From the NCBI GenBank assembly GCA_019424245.1, contig JAHYZV010000013.1:1-41564 (forward strand): a stretch of DNA of 41,564 bases, given 5' to 3'. Positions 15,770 through 24,435 of this stretch are shown in pieces. Position numbers and translations under genes: made by a program. The notes under the pieces are model-generated. The model had not been told where the DNA came from. It saw only the letters and a program-made list of their open reading frames with translations, and searched no databases. Positions within the stretch are counted from its first letter, which is position 1. Each line of letters starts with the position of its first letter. Origin of the DNA: Clostridiales bacterium (GTDB lineage Bacteria; Bacillota; Clostridia; Lachnospirales; Lachnospiraceae).

Positions 15770-17299
15770 ATGTCAAACATTATTATTTTAGCAGCAATTA
15801 TACTTTACCTGGGAATGGTAGTGTGGATAGGTGTAATCTGTTCTAAGAAGAACAGTGATGTAGGAGACTTCTATCTTGGTGGAAGAAAGTTAGGACCTGT
15901 TGTTACTGCAATGAGTGCAGAAGCGTCAGACATGAGCAGTTACCTGCTTATGGGTGTTCCGGGACTGGCATACCTTACAGGTCTTGCTGACGCAACATGG
16001 ACAGCAATTGGTCTTGCACTTGGTACTTACCTTAACTGGCTTATTGTTGCCAAGAAGATAAGATTATATTCACATGGTTATCAGGCAATAACACTTCCTG
16101 ATTATTTCTCTAAGAGATTCGGGGATGACAAGCATGTAATTACATTAATATCTGCAGCACTTATTGTAATATTCTTTATACCATATACAGCATCAGGCTT
16201 TGCTGCCTGCGGAAAGCTGTTTAACAGCCTGTTAGGCTTTAATTATCATTCAGCAATGATTGTCAGTGCTGTTGTTATCGTACTTTACTGTACTATGGGA
16301 GGATTCCTTGCAGCAAGCACATCTGACCTTGTGCAGAGTATTATCATGACATTTGCACTTGCTGTAGTAGTTATATTTGGAATTGTACAGGCTGGTGGAA
16401 TGGGAGCTGTACTTGATAATGCCAAGTCACTTCCAGGATATCTTGATATGTTCCACACACATATTGCAGAAACTAACAGTTCAGGAGACTATGGATTCTT
16501 TAAGATTGTTTCAACACTTGCATGGGGACTCGGATACTTCGGTATGCCACATATCCTTTTAAGATTCATGGCTATTGAAGATGAGAACAAGTTAAAGATT
16601 TCAAGAAGAATAGCTACTGTATGGGTATTCATATCACTTATTGTTGCAACCGGAATCGGTGTAATAGGACTTACACTTTCAAAGAATGGTATTATTGATA
16701 CCCTTACAGGTTCAGAATCAGAGACAATTATTGTTAAGATATCACATTATCTTTCAACATTTAACCCTGTAGCAGCATTTATAGCAGGAATTATCCTTGC
16801 AGGTATTCTTGCAGCAACCATGTCAACAGCAGATTCACAGCTTCTTGCAGCTTCATCAGCAATATCACAGAACCTTGCAGTTGAGGTGTTACATATTAAT
16901 ATGTCTAAGAAGACATCGATGCTTGTTGCAAGACTTACAGTTGTTGTTATATCAGTTATATCAATATTCTTTGCACTTGATCCAACAAGCTCAGTATTTA
17001 AGATTGTTTCATTTGCATGGGCAGGTTTTGGTGCGGCATTCGGTCCTGTGGTTCTCTGCTCACTTTTCTGGAAGAGAGCCAATAAGTATGGAATTATATC
17101 GGGCATGATTGCTGGCGGTGCAATGATATTTATATGGAAATTCGGTATTGCTAAGCTTGGTGGAATATTCGCAGTATATGAGCTTTTACCAGCATTTATA
17201 TTTGCAACAGTAGTTATTATTGTTGTAAGTCTTGCTACAGGAAAGCCTTCGCAGGAAGTTATGGACAAGTTTGAAGAAGTTAGGAATATGAGCAAATAA
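15770..17299 (+). CDS. putP: Sodium/proline symporter (SSS family)
   Basis: A 509-residue polytopic protein with about 13 hydrophobic segments. DFYLGGRKLGPVVTAMSAEASDMSSY and the later ILAATMSTADSQLLAASSAI are the sodium-site signatures of the solute:sodium symporter family, and the pattern is closest to PutP, which imports proline with sodium. The substrate is inferred from overall similarity and could be another amino or carboxylic acid. The gene has its own promoter and an AAAGGA ribosome site. The response regulator begins 22 bases after the stop without an evident terminator between them, so the two-component genes may be partly transcribed from the putP promoter. Confidence 0.9.
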   Translation: MSNIIILAAIILYLGMVVWIGVICSKKNSDVGDFYLGGRKLGPVVTAMSAEASDMSSYLLMGVPGLAYLTGLADATWTAIGLALGTYLNWLIVAKKIRLYSHGYQAITLPDYFSKRFGDDKHVITLISAALIVIFFIPYTASGFAACGKLFNSLLGFNYHSAMIVSAVVIVLYCTMGGFLAASTSDLVQSIIMTFALAVVVIFGIVQAGGMGAVLDNAKSLPGYLDMFHTHIAETNSSGDYGFFKIVSTLAWGLGYFGMPHILLRFMAIEDENKLKISRRIATVWVFISLIVATGIGVIGLTLSKNGIIDTLTGSESETIIVKISHYLSTFNPVAAFIAGIILAGILAATMSTADSQLLAASSAISQNLAVEVLHINMSKKTSMLVARLTVVVISVISIFFALDPTSSVFKIVSFAWAGFGAAFGPVVLCSLFWKRANKYGIISGMIAGGAMIFIWKFGIAKLGGIFAVYELLPAFIFATVVIIVVSLATGKPSQEVMDKFEEVRNMSK

Positions 17300-17321
17300 C
17301 TATAGAGAAGGTGCTTTATAT

Positions 17322-18053
17322 ATGGGATATACAATCGCAATATGTGATGATGATAAGAATATGGCAGACAAGCTGACAGTTTCATTGAAGAATGAGTTCA
17401 TGAAAGCAGGCAGGAATGATGTAATCATAGATTACTATGACACAGGCGTGCAGTTACTGGAAACTTTAAAGAATAAAATGTATAAAGCAGTACTCCTGGA
17501 CATCAACATGGAGCCTATGGATGGATTCTCGGTAGCAGAGGCTATTGGAAAATCAGGATACAGGACTAAGATTATATTCGTTACTTCGCATGAAGATGTT
17601 GTATATGATACATTTGATTATACTCCGTTCTATTTTATCAGAAAGTCAAGATATGAGACTTATGTACAGAGAGTCGTTAAGAAGCTAATCGCCATTGATG
17701 GTTATGAAAAGACGATTGTTCTTGATGATAAAGATGGAATTATCAATATTAATTCAGGTGATATAACATATGTTCACAGTGAGGACCATTATCTTACAGT
17801 ACATACGGCTGATGGGAATTCCTATGTAATCAGGAAGAATATGATGGAATTCGGACAGGATATAGCAGGTACGGATATAATAAGGGCTCATAAAAAATAT
17901 ATGATTAATTACAGGTATATTTCAAGAATCAACCAGAGTACTAATGAGGTTATTATGAAAGCTGGAGAAACTCTTAAACTTGGAAGAAGTTATAAAGATA
18001 CATTTATGAAGGGATATATGCAGTACAGGCACAACAGACAGACATATGAATGA
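17322..18053 (+). CDS. LytTR-family response regulator
   Basis: A 243-residue AgrA/LytR-type regulator. The receiver domain (about 1-120) has the acidic pocket CDDD at residues 8-11, phospho-acceptor Asp60 in VLLDINM, and FIRKS in place of the usual lysine-proline motif. The C-terminal LytTR DNA-binding domain (about 135-235) begins at DGIININSGDITYVHSEDHY and ends with LGRSYK. LytTR proteins bind pairs of short direct repeats one face apart on DNA; such a pair lies at 19238-19270, just after the partner kinase gene. The 3' end overlaps the kinase gene by 8 bases, so the two are made together. Confidence 0.92.
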   Translation: MGYTIAICDDDKNMADKLTVSLKNEFMKAGRNDVIIDYYDTGVQLLETLKNKMYKAVLLDINMEPMDGFSVAEAIGKSGYRTKIIFVTSHEDVVYDTFDYTPFYFIRKSRYETYVQRVVKKLIAIDGYEKTIVLDDKDGIININSGDITYVHSEDHYLTVHTADGNSYVIRKNMMEFGQDIAGTDIIRAHKKYMINYRYISRINQSTNEVIMKAGETLKLGRSYKDTFMKGYMQYRHNRQTYE

Positions 18054-19170
18054 TATATTGTTAAATATTGTTAATATCAGAATGGCAATAATGATATGTA
18101 TAGGAGTAATACTTGTAAGAGAGATATATCTGGTACTGAACGGCTATATCGCTAAAGCAGCGTATGTAGTATCGACACTGGTTGTCATTGTTATAGCGGC
18201 TATTACTTATGGCGTGATATATATTGCAGATGCACAATCTTTAATACACAGGACAGGAATATATGAGTTTACTGTCATTATTATATATCTGGCATTGATT
18301 GCATTTATGAATACATTTAAGACAATCAGACATGGCAGTTTTACGAAGATAGATATAATTAATATAGCAGCATATGTTTTGGTATTATGTTTTAATATAT
18401 ATCTGTTAATCAGATTAGGAATTTCTGATGGCGGCCATGATGTCATGCTGATTATGAACATTATAGTGTTAAGTCTGGTGCTTGCAATTATATTCTACAG
18501 AACGCTTGTAAGGCTCTATCAGGAGAATTACAAGGGACAAGAGGCTGAACATTTAAGAAATGTAATAGAGTCAGGTGAGGATTATCTTAAAAATGTTCAG
18601 GCAATGGATAAGCAGGTAAGAACCGTAAGGCATGATATGAATAATCAGCTTCAGGTTATATATGGTCTGCTTTCACAGGAAAGATATGAGGAAGCTAAGG
18701 ATTTTCTTAAGCAGTACAGTATAAGTCTTGAGAAAACCAAGGGATATATTCATACAGATAATCCGATATTCAATACTGTTATTAATAATAAAATTGAATA
18801 TGCCAAGAGTGAAGATATCATAATAACGACAGGTCTTCATAAGACATTAAAGCCTATGCATGGCAATGACCTGTACACGATTATGGGAAATGTGCTGGAC
18901 AATGCAATAGAGGCTGAACTTAAAGAAGATATATGTAACAGGGAAATAGAAATCCGTTCCGTGTGGAATGGTAATGATATGATTATAACTGTAGAGAATT
19001 ATATATCAAAGTCAGTATTAAATGATAATAAAGAGCTTCATACAAGTAAGCAGGACAAGAAATCACATGGTCTTGGAACTCAGATTATTAAGAAGCTTGT
19101 AAAGAAGAATAATGGAACATGTGATTATCATGAAGAAGGTAATATGTTCTGTTGTGAAATAAGATGGTGA
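18046..19170 (+). CDS. GHKL sensor histidine kinase (AgrC-like)
   Basis: A 374-residue membrane kinase. Five or six hydrophobic segments fill residues 7-155. A dimerisation/phosphoacceptor region follows with His196 in VRHDMNNQLQV, then the GHKL ATP-binding domain: GNVLDNAIEA (N box) near residue 285 and HGLGTQIIKKL (G box) near 345. This is the organisation of AgrC/BlpH-type kinases that sense peptides or membrane state. No AgrB or AgrD-like gene is present, so the signal is unknown; the neighbouring ABC system could act as sensor or target (inference). A strong terminator follows, separating it from the cassette it probably controls. Confidence 0.92.
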   Translation: MNDILLNIVNIRMAIMICIGVILVREIYLVLNGYIAKAAYVVSTLVVIVIAAITYGVIYIADAQSLIHRTGIYEFTVIIIYLALIAFMNTFKTIRHGSFTKIDIINIAAYVLVLCFNIYLLIRLGISDGGHDVMLIMNIIVLSLVLAIIFYRTLVRLYQENYKGQEAEHLRNVIESGEDYLKNVQAMDKQVRTVRHDMNNQLQVIYGLLSQERYEEAKDFLKQYSISLEKTKGYIHTDNPIFNTVINNKIEYAKSEDIIITTGLHKTLKPMHGNDLYTIMGNVLDNAIEAELKEDICNREIEIRSVWNGNDMIITVENYISKSVLNDNKELHTSKQDKKSHGLGTQIIKKLVKKNNGTCDYHEEGNMFCCEIRW

Positions 19171-19173
19171 TAG

Positions 19174-19213
19174 AGCCGGAACAGTTGGATTAATCTTTCT
19201 GTTCCGGCTTTTT
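19174..19213 (+). terminator. Terminator after the two-component genes
   Basis: AGCCGGAACAG at 19174-19184 pairs perfectly with CTGTTCCGGCT at 19199-19209, followed by TTTTT ending at 19213. A clear intrinsic terminator. Confidence 0.9.
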
Positions 19214-19237
19214 GCAACTATACTTATAGTCACCATG

Positions 19238-19306
19238 GTCGTTCACGACAAAGTTGCTGTCGTTCACGACATTGGTGTTGAAATGATAGATTACAGGGAT
19301 TATGCT
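19238..19306 (+). promoter_or_regulatory. Candidate LytTR operator and promoter of the ABC cassette
   Basis: The 12-mer GTCGTTCACGAC occurs twice, at 19238-19249 and 19259-19270, 21 bp start to start, i.e. two helical turns. LytTR regulators of the AgrA type bind imperfect direct repeats with a GTT core and about this period. Eight bases downstream lies TTGAAA (19278-19283), a 17-bp spacer and TATGCT (19301-19306), so a bound activator would sit directly upstream of the -35 box. Each 12-mer is itself a short inverted repeat (GTCGT and ACGAC), so two dimeric sites are an alternative. The regulator encoded at 17322 is the obvious candidate ligand. Confidence 0.7.
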
Positions 19307-19359
19307 TAATGTATGAAGAGCAGAGACATAAGCAATATACTAATGATTAGGAGGTTTTT

Positions 19360-19794
19360 ATGGTTATTAAGAAATTATTAAAAACAGGAGCATGCTTCGC
19401 CGCAATGGCGCTGATTGTTGGAATGTATATTTCACCATCAATAGCAAGGGCATCATATGACAAAGGATATGGATATGGATTTGATTATGATGGTCAAACA
19501 AAGTATACAAATGAAGAGAAAAAGGAAACATATTCATCAGTAGGAATGGAGTGTACAGATTCAGAGGATGAATATGCCTATTATGTAGCAAGGGTTTTTG
19601 GTGTTGATGGTGATGATGACTTTGATTATTCTCACGGGTATGAGTATACCTTTTATGAAGGTACTTCATACGAGATGTTAAACTGGGTTAAAGAGAATAA
19701 TTGTCCGAAAGTTAAAGTCAGAGGAATTGGTTACAGGATAGACAGTGAATATGGAACAGTATTTACTGGTTACTGGAGTCCGGATTTATATTAA
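19360..19794 (+). CDS. Small secreted protein, possibly DUF2712-like
   Basis: A 144-residue exported protein: basic VIKKLLK, hydrophobic core CFAAMALIVGMYI, and likely signal peptidase I cleavage after IARA (about residue 31). The mature part is acidic and rich in Tyr and Gly, with DGDDDFDY in the middle and VFTGYWSPDLY at the end. The ending and the context (LytTR regulator, ABC-2 permeases) recall DUF2712 secreted proteins of Firmicutes, but I hold that assignment only loosely. It has an ideal GGAGG site at 19351-19355 and is the first gene after the putative LytTR promoter, so it is likely the most strongly induced product. Confidence 0.7.
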   Translation: MVIKKLLKTGACFAAMALIVGMYISPSIARASYDKGYGYGFDYDGQTKYTNEEKKETYSSVGMECTDSEDEYAYYVARVFGVDGDDDFDYSHGYEYTFYEGTSYEMLNWVKENNCPKVKVRGIGYRIDSEYGTVFTGYWSPDLY

Positions 19795-19829
19795 TTAATT
19801 ATATTGCTTATGTCAGAACAGGAGTAATT

Positions 19830-20606
19830 ATGAAGAGTAATAAGATCACAATTATTTCCAGCTTATTCTTAATGACTGCGTTGTGCGGATGCACAACGCA
19901 GTCTGTTGATAAAGCGAAGGAAATAGAAGAAAGTAATACATATGTATACAAATATGAATATGAAACAAATACAGAAGGACAGGCAGAGACGCAGTATCAT
20001 GAAGAAAAGCCGTCATTTGATGATTTTGAAACAGTAACAAAGGGAACTATAGCATCATTGAGAAATAAAAATGGAAGTCTTAAATTAATTAAAATGAACG
20101 AAGTATATGAATGGGGCGGAATGGAGTGTTCGATTACAGAAGCCCACATGACTACGAATGTGGATTATGCAGATGAAATATTAGACGATAATGTATTAGA
20201 GCCATGTAAAGAAGAATTAAAGAGCATATATCCGACAGGAAAAAGCAGAGTAGATAAGAATGAAAAAATTGTATGGGTTAGAGTACATATTAAGAATACA
20301 GGTACAAAAGATAGGGATTTAAATATGACAACAGATGGAGCAGAAGAAATATCAGAGGGTGATTATAAACCATCAGTGACATGTATATTAATAGATAAAG
20401 AATTGTGCTTTCAGGGAGAAACTAATCACAGAGATATAGTAAGAATAAAGGCAGACTGTGAGCAGGATTTATGGTATGCATTAAGTATAGATTATTATGA
20501 TGAACAAACCAAGTACTATATGTTTGGTTCATTTGGATATATGTTTGATCCAAGTGATTATTCAGGAATTTTAATAGAATTGAATGACATTAAGGATGAA
20601 GGCTGA
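19830..20606 (+). CDS. Lipoprotein, copy 1 of a tandem pair
   Basis: A 258-residue exported lipoprotein: SNKITIISSLFLMTALCGC is a type II signal peptide with lipobox LCGC, the lipid-bearing residue being the second cysteine (residue 21). The mature protein is acidic, starts with a flexible Glu/Thr/Tyr-rich segment, and then has a beta-rich region (IVWVRVHIKNTGTKDRDLN) resembling the DUF4352/TEPP-type immunoglobulin-like folds of Gram-positive lipoproteins; DUF5027 is another possible label, with low certainty. AGGAG at 19819-19823 is the ribosome site. Likely sits on the outer face of the membrane next to the ABC permeases encoded downstream. Confidence 0.8.
   Translation: MKSNKITIISSLFLMTALCGCTTQSVDKAKEIEESNTYVYKYEYETNTEGQAETQYHEEKPSFDDFETVTKGTIASLRNKNGSLKLIKMNEVYEWGGMECSITEAHMTTNVDYADEILDDNVLEPCKEELKSIYPTGKSRVDKNEKIVWVRVHIKNTGTKDRDLNMTTDGAEEISEGDYKPSVTCILIDKELCFQGETNHRDIVRIKADCEQDLWYALSIDYYDEQTKYYMFGSFGYMFDPSDYSGILIELNDIKDEG
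19874..19903 (+). other. Perfect hairpin over the lipobox codons (also in copy 2)
   Basis: GACTGCGTTGTGC at 19874-19886 is fully complementary to 19891-19903, with loop GGAT. The 13-bp stem covers the codons for Thr-Ala-Leu-Cys-Gly-Cys-Thr-Thr-Gln-Ser. The same stem is in copy 2 at 20673-20702. No T-run follows. Confidence 0.75.
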
Positions 20607-20628
20607 TTATGCTAGAACAGGAGTAATT

Positions 20629-21405
20629 ATGAAGGGTAATAAGGTCACAATTATTTCCAGCTTATTCTTGATGACTGCGTTGTGCGGATGCACAACGCAG
20701 TCTGTTGATAAAGCGAAGGAAATAGAAGAAAGTAATACATATGTATACAAATATGAATATGAAACAAATACAGAAGGACAGGCAGAGACGCAGTATCATG
20801 AAGAAAAGCCGTCATTTGATGATTTTGAAACAGTAACAAAGGGAACTATAGCATCATTGAGAAATAAAAATGGAAGTCTTAAATTAATTAAAATGAACGA
20901 AGTATATGAATGGGGCGGAATGGAGTGTTCGATTACAGAAGCCCACATGACTACGAATGTGGATTATGCAGATGAAATATTAGACGATAATGTATTAGAG
21001 CCATGTAAAGAAGAATTAAAGAGCATATATCCGACAGGAAAAAGCAGAGTAGATAAGAATGAAAAAATTGTATGGGTTAGAGTACATATTAAGAATACAG
21101 GTACAAAAGATAGGGATTTAAATATGACAACAGATGGAGCAGAAGAAATATCAGAGGGTGATTATAAACCATCAGTGACATGTATATTAATAGATAAAGA
21201 ATTGTGCTTTCAGGGAGAAACTAATCACAGAGATATAGTAAGAATAAAGGCAGACTGTGAGCAGGATTTATGGTATGCATTAAGTATATTTTATTATGAT
21301 GAACAAACCAAGTACTATATGTATGGTTCATTTGGATATATATTTGATCCAAGTGATTATTCAGGGATTTTAATAGAATTGAATGACATTAAGGATGAAG
21401 GCTGA
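20629..21405 (+). CDS. Lipoprotein, copy 2 of a tandem pair
   Basis: A 258-residue near-twin of the preceding protein with the same signal peptide and LCGC lipobox. Differences are Gly3 for Ser, Val6 for Ile, and near the C-terminus Phe for Asp in LSIFYYDEQ, Tyr for Phe in YYMYGSF and Ile for Met in GYIFDPSDY. The frame is open from 20584 inside copy 1, but ATG 20629 follows AGGAG at 20618-20622 exactly as in copy 1, so this is the start. Two nearly identical lipoproteins may raise dosage or form a heteromer; the clustered C-terminal changes hint at slightly different partners (inference). Confidence 0.8.
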   Translation: MKGNKVTIISSLFLMTALCGCTTQSVDKAKEIEESNTYVYKYEYETNTEGQAETQYHEEKPSFDDFETVTKGTIASLRNKNGSLKLIKMNEVYEWGGMECSITEAHMTTNVDYADEILDDNVLEPCKEELKSIYPTGKSRVDKNEKIVWVRVHIKNTGTKDRDLNMTTDGAEEISEGDYKPSVTCILIDKELCFQGETNHRDIVRIKADCEQDLWYALSIFYYDEQTKYYMYGSFGYIFDPSDYSGILIELNDIKDEG

Positions 21406-21428
21406 TTTATAAAGGGAGGAAGATTAAG

Positions 21429-22274
21429 ATGCATGATTTAAGGATTTTATTACGGATTGAGTTTAAGAGAGCATTTAAAAGTAAAGCATTTTATATATGT
21501 CTCGCAATTGGTATAGCATTAGCTGCTGGTTCTTTTATTAATAAAGCCGTACCGCATATGGATGTATTAAAAGGATTCACTGGAAATGCAGCTTCATATC
21601 CGTTTTCAGTATATAATTCATGGATGGGTAATTTTGTTGGATATGAGCCGTTTGCAACAGCATATTTATATGTATGCATGCTTTATTCGGCATTGCCTTA
21701 TTGTGGATTTTTTGTAAGAGACAACAAGAATCAGTACATTTTACAGTATTACAGCCGTATGTCTAAAAATAAAGTGCATGCAGCTAAATTTATAACAACA
21801 TTTGTTATCGGAGGAATGCTTGTATTTTTACCTGTCTTAATTAATCTGATTGCAACAATGATGTTTATTCCAGCATTACCTCCTATTGAGAATGGTTTAT
21901 TTATTGGAACAGGAAAATCAATAATGTCTAATCTCTTTTGCGACCACACAATGATTTATGTGCTTATATATATAGTGCAGTTCTTTATATATGGCGGTGC
22001 TTTTTCAGTTGTTTCACTTGCGGTTTCATTTACATTTAATAATGTTTTTCTCGTTATTGTGTCGCCATTTGTTGCTTATTATGGTGTCGGAGTTATTTCA
22101 ACACTTAGTAAGAATTATCTTGGCATAACAAGTTTTAATCCTATGGTATATCTTAGTCCTTCATATCTCCTTCCTAACAAGGCACTTATAGGATTCATAC
22201 TGGAACCGTTAATTATTATTGGAGTGAGTATGTTGATATTCTTTAGGAAAGGAGCAGAAAATGAAGCGTTGTAA
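21429..22274 (+). CDS. ABC-2-type permease, first of three
   Basis: A 281-residue membrane protein with about six hydrophobic segments. It starts with the soluble LRILLRIEFKRAFKSKAFY typical of ABC-2 permeases that pair with a separate ATPase, has a large loop between helices 1 and 2, and ends with a basic tail. GGGAGGA at 21415-21421 is a strong ribosome site. The last 14 bases overlap the next gene. With the ATPase at 24436 and the other two permeases it probably forms an export or envelope-sensing complex; the substrate is unknown. Confidence 0.75.
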   Translation: MHDLRILLRIEFKRAFKSKAFYICLAIGIALAAGSFINKAVPHMDVLKGFTGNAASYPFSVYNSWMGNFVGYEPFATAYLYVCMLYSALPYCGFFVRDNKNQYILQYYSRMSKNKVHAAKFITTFVIGGMLVFLPVLINLIATMMFIPALPPIENGLFIGTGKSIMSNLFCDHTMIYVLIYIVQFFIYGGAFSVVSLAVSFTFNNVFLVIVSPFVAYYGVGVISTLSKNYLGITSFNPMVYLSPSYLLPNKALIGFILEPLIIIGVSMLIFFRKGAENEAL

Positions 22275-22800
22275 AGTAATTGCATTAATAATATGCAGTG
22301 TTGTTGTAGTTATATGTACAGCAATGATTATAAGAATTAATATTCAATTTCCTAAAGCGGAAGATAAGAGTTATACGATTGATAATCCTGCAGATATTGA
22401 CGGAGTTATTGTTAAACCGCTTAGCTATCAGGTATGTACAATAGATGAATATTCACAAATTTCATCAGAATATTCTAAGGTTAAAGATGAAAAGAAAGAT
22501 AAATGCAGAATAGTTGTGCTTACAATATCAATAGAGAATACAACTGAAGAAGTGGCAGACTATACTCCAAGTTTTATATTCGTATCAGAGGAACTGAATG
22601 CATTTAATGGTGCAATACCGATTGGTTCAGGATCAAGACATTGTACATTGCTGCCTCATGAGACAAAAGAGATGAAACTACGGGCTTATATCGGGGCATC
22701 ACAGTTAGATCAAAATAATCTTGATAAGCTCGATTCTTCGACAATAACATTAGTATATTCTTTTTATCCATATAGAAGGAAGCTTGTTTTCAGCAGATAG
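22261..22800 (+). CDS. Membrane-anchored accessory protein of the ABC cassette
   Basis: A 179-residue protein with one N-terminal hydrophobic helix (VIALIICSVVVVICTAMII, about residues 6-24), not followed by a convincing cleavage site or lipobox, so it is probably anchored with its body outside. The extracellular region has a beta pattern (CRIVVLTISIENTTEEVADY, then LLPHETKEMKLRAYIG) similar in style to the two lipoproteins, suggesting an immunoglobulin-like fold (DUF4352 or DUF5028 type, low certainty). It overlaps the permease gene by 14 bases, so the two are translationally coupled. Confidence 0.7.
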   Translation: MKRCKVIALIICSVVVVICTAMIIRINIQFPKAEDKSYTIDNPADIDGVIVKPLSYQVCTIDEYSQISSEYSKVKDEKKDKCRIVVLTISIENTTEEVADYTPSFIFVSEELNAFNGAIPIGSGSRHCTLLPHETKEMKLRAYIGASQLDQNNLDKLDSSTITLVYSFYPYRRKLVFSR

Positions 22801-22814
22801 AAACGGGGATTATT

Positions 22815-23597
22815 ATGAAAAAGCTTTTAAAAAATCCATTGTTTTATGTGATGTATTTTATTCCGCAATTAATAATGACACATGCTGTTTCAACATTTAA
22901 TAAGACTTTTTCCAATGGCCAGACATGTTTTGCAGATTATTATTTACATTTTTATGATTGGGATTCTTATGATTTTTTGTGCATGTATGAAGTGATTTAT
23001 GTATCATTTTTTATGGTTATGTTGGTTAGACGTGAGTTGATGTCAAACAGAGTTGTATTATATGATTCGACAACAAAATTATGGTCAAATACTATAAAAA
23101 GCAGTGCATTGTTTACTATAATTTTTCCGATAATGAATTGTGTCATTATTGGAATTGTGGCAGCTATGAAAAATGCTGTTTTTACATGTAACTGGAGTAA
23201 GGCTGGAAGTATGGCTGCGGCTATCATACCTTATTATGAATTACATGAAATAAACACATTTATTGTGGCTGGATTATCAGTATTTCTTGATATTATAAGA
23301 CTGCAGGTTACATTATTTATTGTATGTATTGCAAGTTGGCTTGTACGAAAGACAATAGTAGTATTTCTGGTTGTATACATTAATATTATTATTGTGAATA
23401 TACAGCCGCTTCTTGCTTATTGCGATATGAATGTAAAGAGTATCTATAATTACATGATTGTGTCGAAGATGGGGACATATCTAAAGGGAATATCTGTATT
23501 TGATAATGTAGTACTGCCTGTTATTATCTGGGCAGTGTGTGTTACAGCCAGTTTTCTTGTGTTCAGATTCTATAGAAAGGACATGCTTAAGAACTAA
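22815..23597 (+). CDS. ABC-2-like permease, second of three
   Basis: A 260-residue membrane protein with about six hydrophobic segments: a helix near residues 8-20, a large loop rich in aromatic residues (FADYYLHFYDWDSYDFL), then helices from about residue 60 onward and a basic KDMLKN end. No recognisable enzyme motif. The start at 22815 has GGGGA upstream at 22804-22808. It ends in TAATG, sharing one base with the next permease. The call rests mainly on position between permease genes and an ATPase. Confidence 0.65.
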   Translation: MKKLLKNPLFYVMYFIPQLIMTHAVSTFNKTFSNGQTCFADYYLHFYDWDSYDFLCMYEVIYVSFFMVMLVRRELMSNRVVLYDSTTKLWSNTIKSSALFTIIFPIMNCVIIGIVAAMKNAVFTCNWSKAGSMAAAIIPYYELHEINTFIVAGLSVFLDIIRLQVTLFIVCIASWLVRKTIVVFLVVYINIIIVNIQPLLAYCDMNVKSIYNYMIVSKMGTYLKGISVFDNVVLPVIIWAVCVTASFLVFRFYRKDMLKN

Positions 23598-24424
23598 TGA
23601 GATGTTTTATTAATGTATTTAAGGCAGACCTGAAAAGGTTCTGGAATATTGCATGGAAATTATACATAGCATTTGCAGTGTATTCTTTAATGCAGGCTTT
23701 AATATTCTTTGCTAATATGAACAAATCAATCAATAAGGGGAGGATAGCAGCGGTGTCATTAGGCGACAGCCTTATGGATTTCTTTAAAGGAGCTAAAGAG
23801 TTCTATCCCGAAAGAAATCTGGCGATGGATATTCCGGTGCTTGAGATATTTGTCCTTTTATTTTTGCTTTTTATTGTTGCGTATTATATTAATTCGGACA
23901 GGAGTGCGTTAAGCAGGAGCATAATGATTGCCTCGCGTTCACCAGTGTACTGGTGGGTCAGTAAATATATTATCGCAGTATTAGCTGCACTTGTATATAT
24001 GGTTCTGATAATTGTAACATTTGCAGTCAGTGGCTTTGCAGTTCTAGGAAATAAGTTCAGTCTGAGGATGCATTTTACCGCCAGAGAGAACATAAAACTC
24101 ATACTTGGGAGTGAAGATATAAGCTGCCATACCAATGTTGTTTTACTTGTGGTTCTGTGTACGCTTAGCTTAATTACTGCATGTATTATAATTCTGCTGG
24201 TTTCATATGTGTTTAACTCTATATTTGGATTTATTATTAATCTATTGTTATTCATATTCAGCATATGTTATATGAAGTGGTTTGGCTTCTATAATTATAT
24301 GATGATGTACAGAATCCCACATGTTTATGACAGATGGTATTTTGGAGCGTTATTAATGCTGGGGATAGATGTGGGGATTATGGCTGCTGGAATTATATAT
24401 TCAAGAAAAAGAGATTTTCTGTAG
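23597..24424 (+). CDS. ABC-2-like permease, third of three
   Basis: A 275-residue membrane protein with about six hydrophobic segments, starting with a short cytoplasmic FKADLKRFWNIAWKLY element typical of ABC-2 permeases and ending in RKRDFL. The region between helices 1 and 2 (about residues 40-75) is polar and probably faces outside. It shares one base with the preceding permease, and the ATPase begins 12 bases after its stop, so this one is the most tightly coupled partner of the ATPase. Confidence 0.7.
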   Translation: MRCFINVFKADLKRFWNIAWKLYIAFAVYSLMQALIFFANMNKSINKGRIAAVSLGDSLMDFFKGAKEFYPERNLAMDIPVLEIFVLLFLLFIVAYYINSDRSALSRSIMIASRSPVYWWVSKYIIAVLAALVYMVLIIVTFAVSGFAVLGNKFSLRMHFTARENIKLILGSEDISCHTNVVLLVVLCTLSLITACIIILLVSYVFNSIFGFIINLLLFIFSICYMKWFGFYNYMMMYRIPHVYDRWYFGALLMLGIDVGIMAAGIIYSRKRDFL

Positions 24425-24435
24425 GAGGAGTAAGT

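Larger units (their letters stand above)
19815..21405 (+). repeat. Tandem duplication of a 0.79-kb lipoprotein gene
   Basis: Two copies of about 792 bp, 19815-20606 and 20614-21405, offset by 799 bp and starting with the same AGAACAGGAGTAATTATG ribosome-site block. I counted roughly eight base differences, in the first 55 bases and in the last 130; the roughly 600 bases between look identical. This suggests either a very recent duplication or ongoing gene conversion of the centre. Confidence 0.9.

Noticed and set aside
16747..17385. 212-residue minus-strand frame opposite putP
   Set aside because: Antisense shadow of a hydrophobic protein gene; no motif or start signal.
19238..19270. Direct repeats as a start of a CRISPR array
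   Set aside because: Only two 12-base units with a 9-base gap; no spacer-length regularity and no cas genes.
19815..21405. Tandem lipoprotein genes as an assembly error
   Set aside because: The copies differ at several positions at both ends, including coding changes, so a plain duplicated-read error is unlikely, though long reads would settle it.
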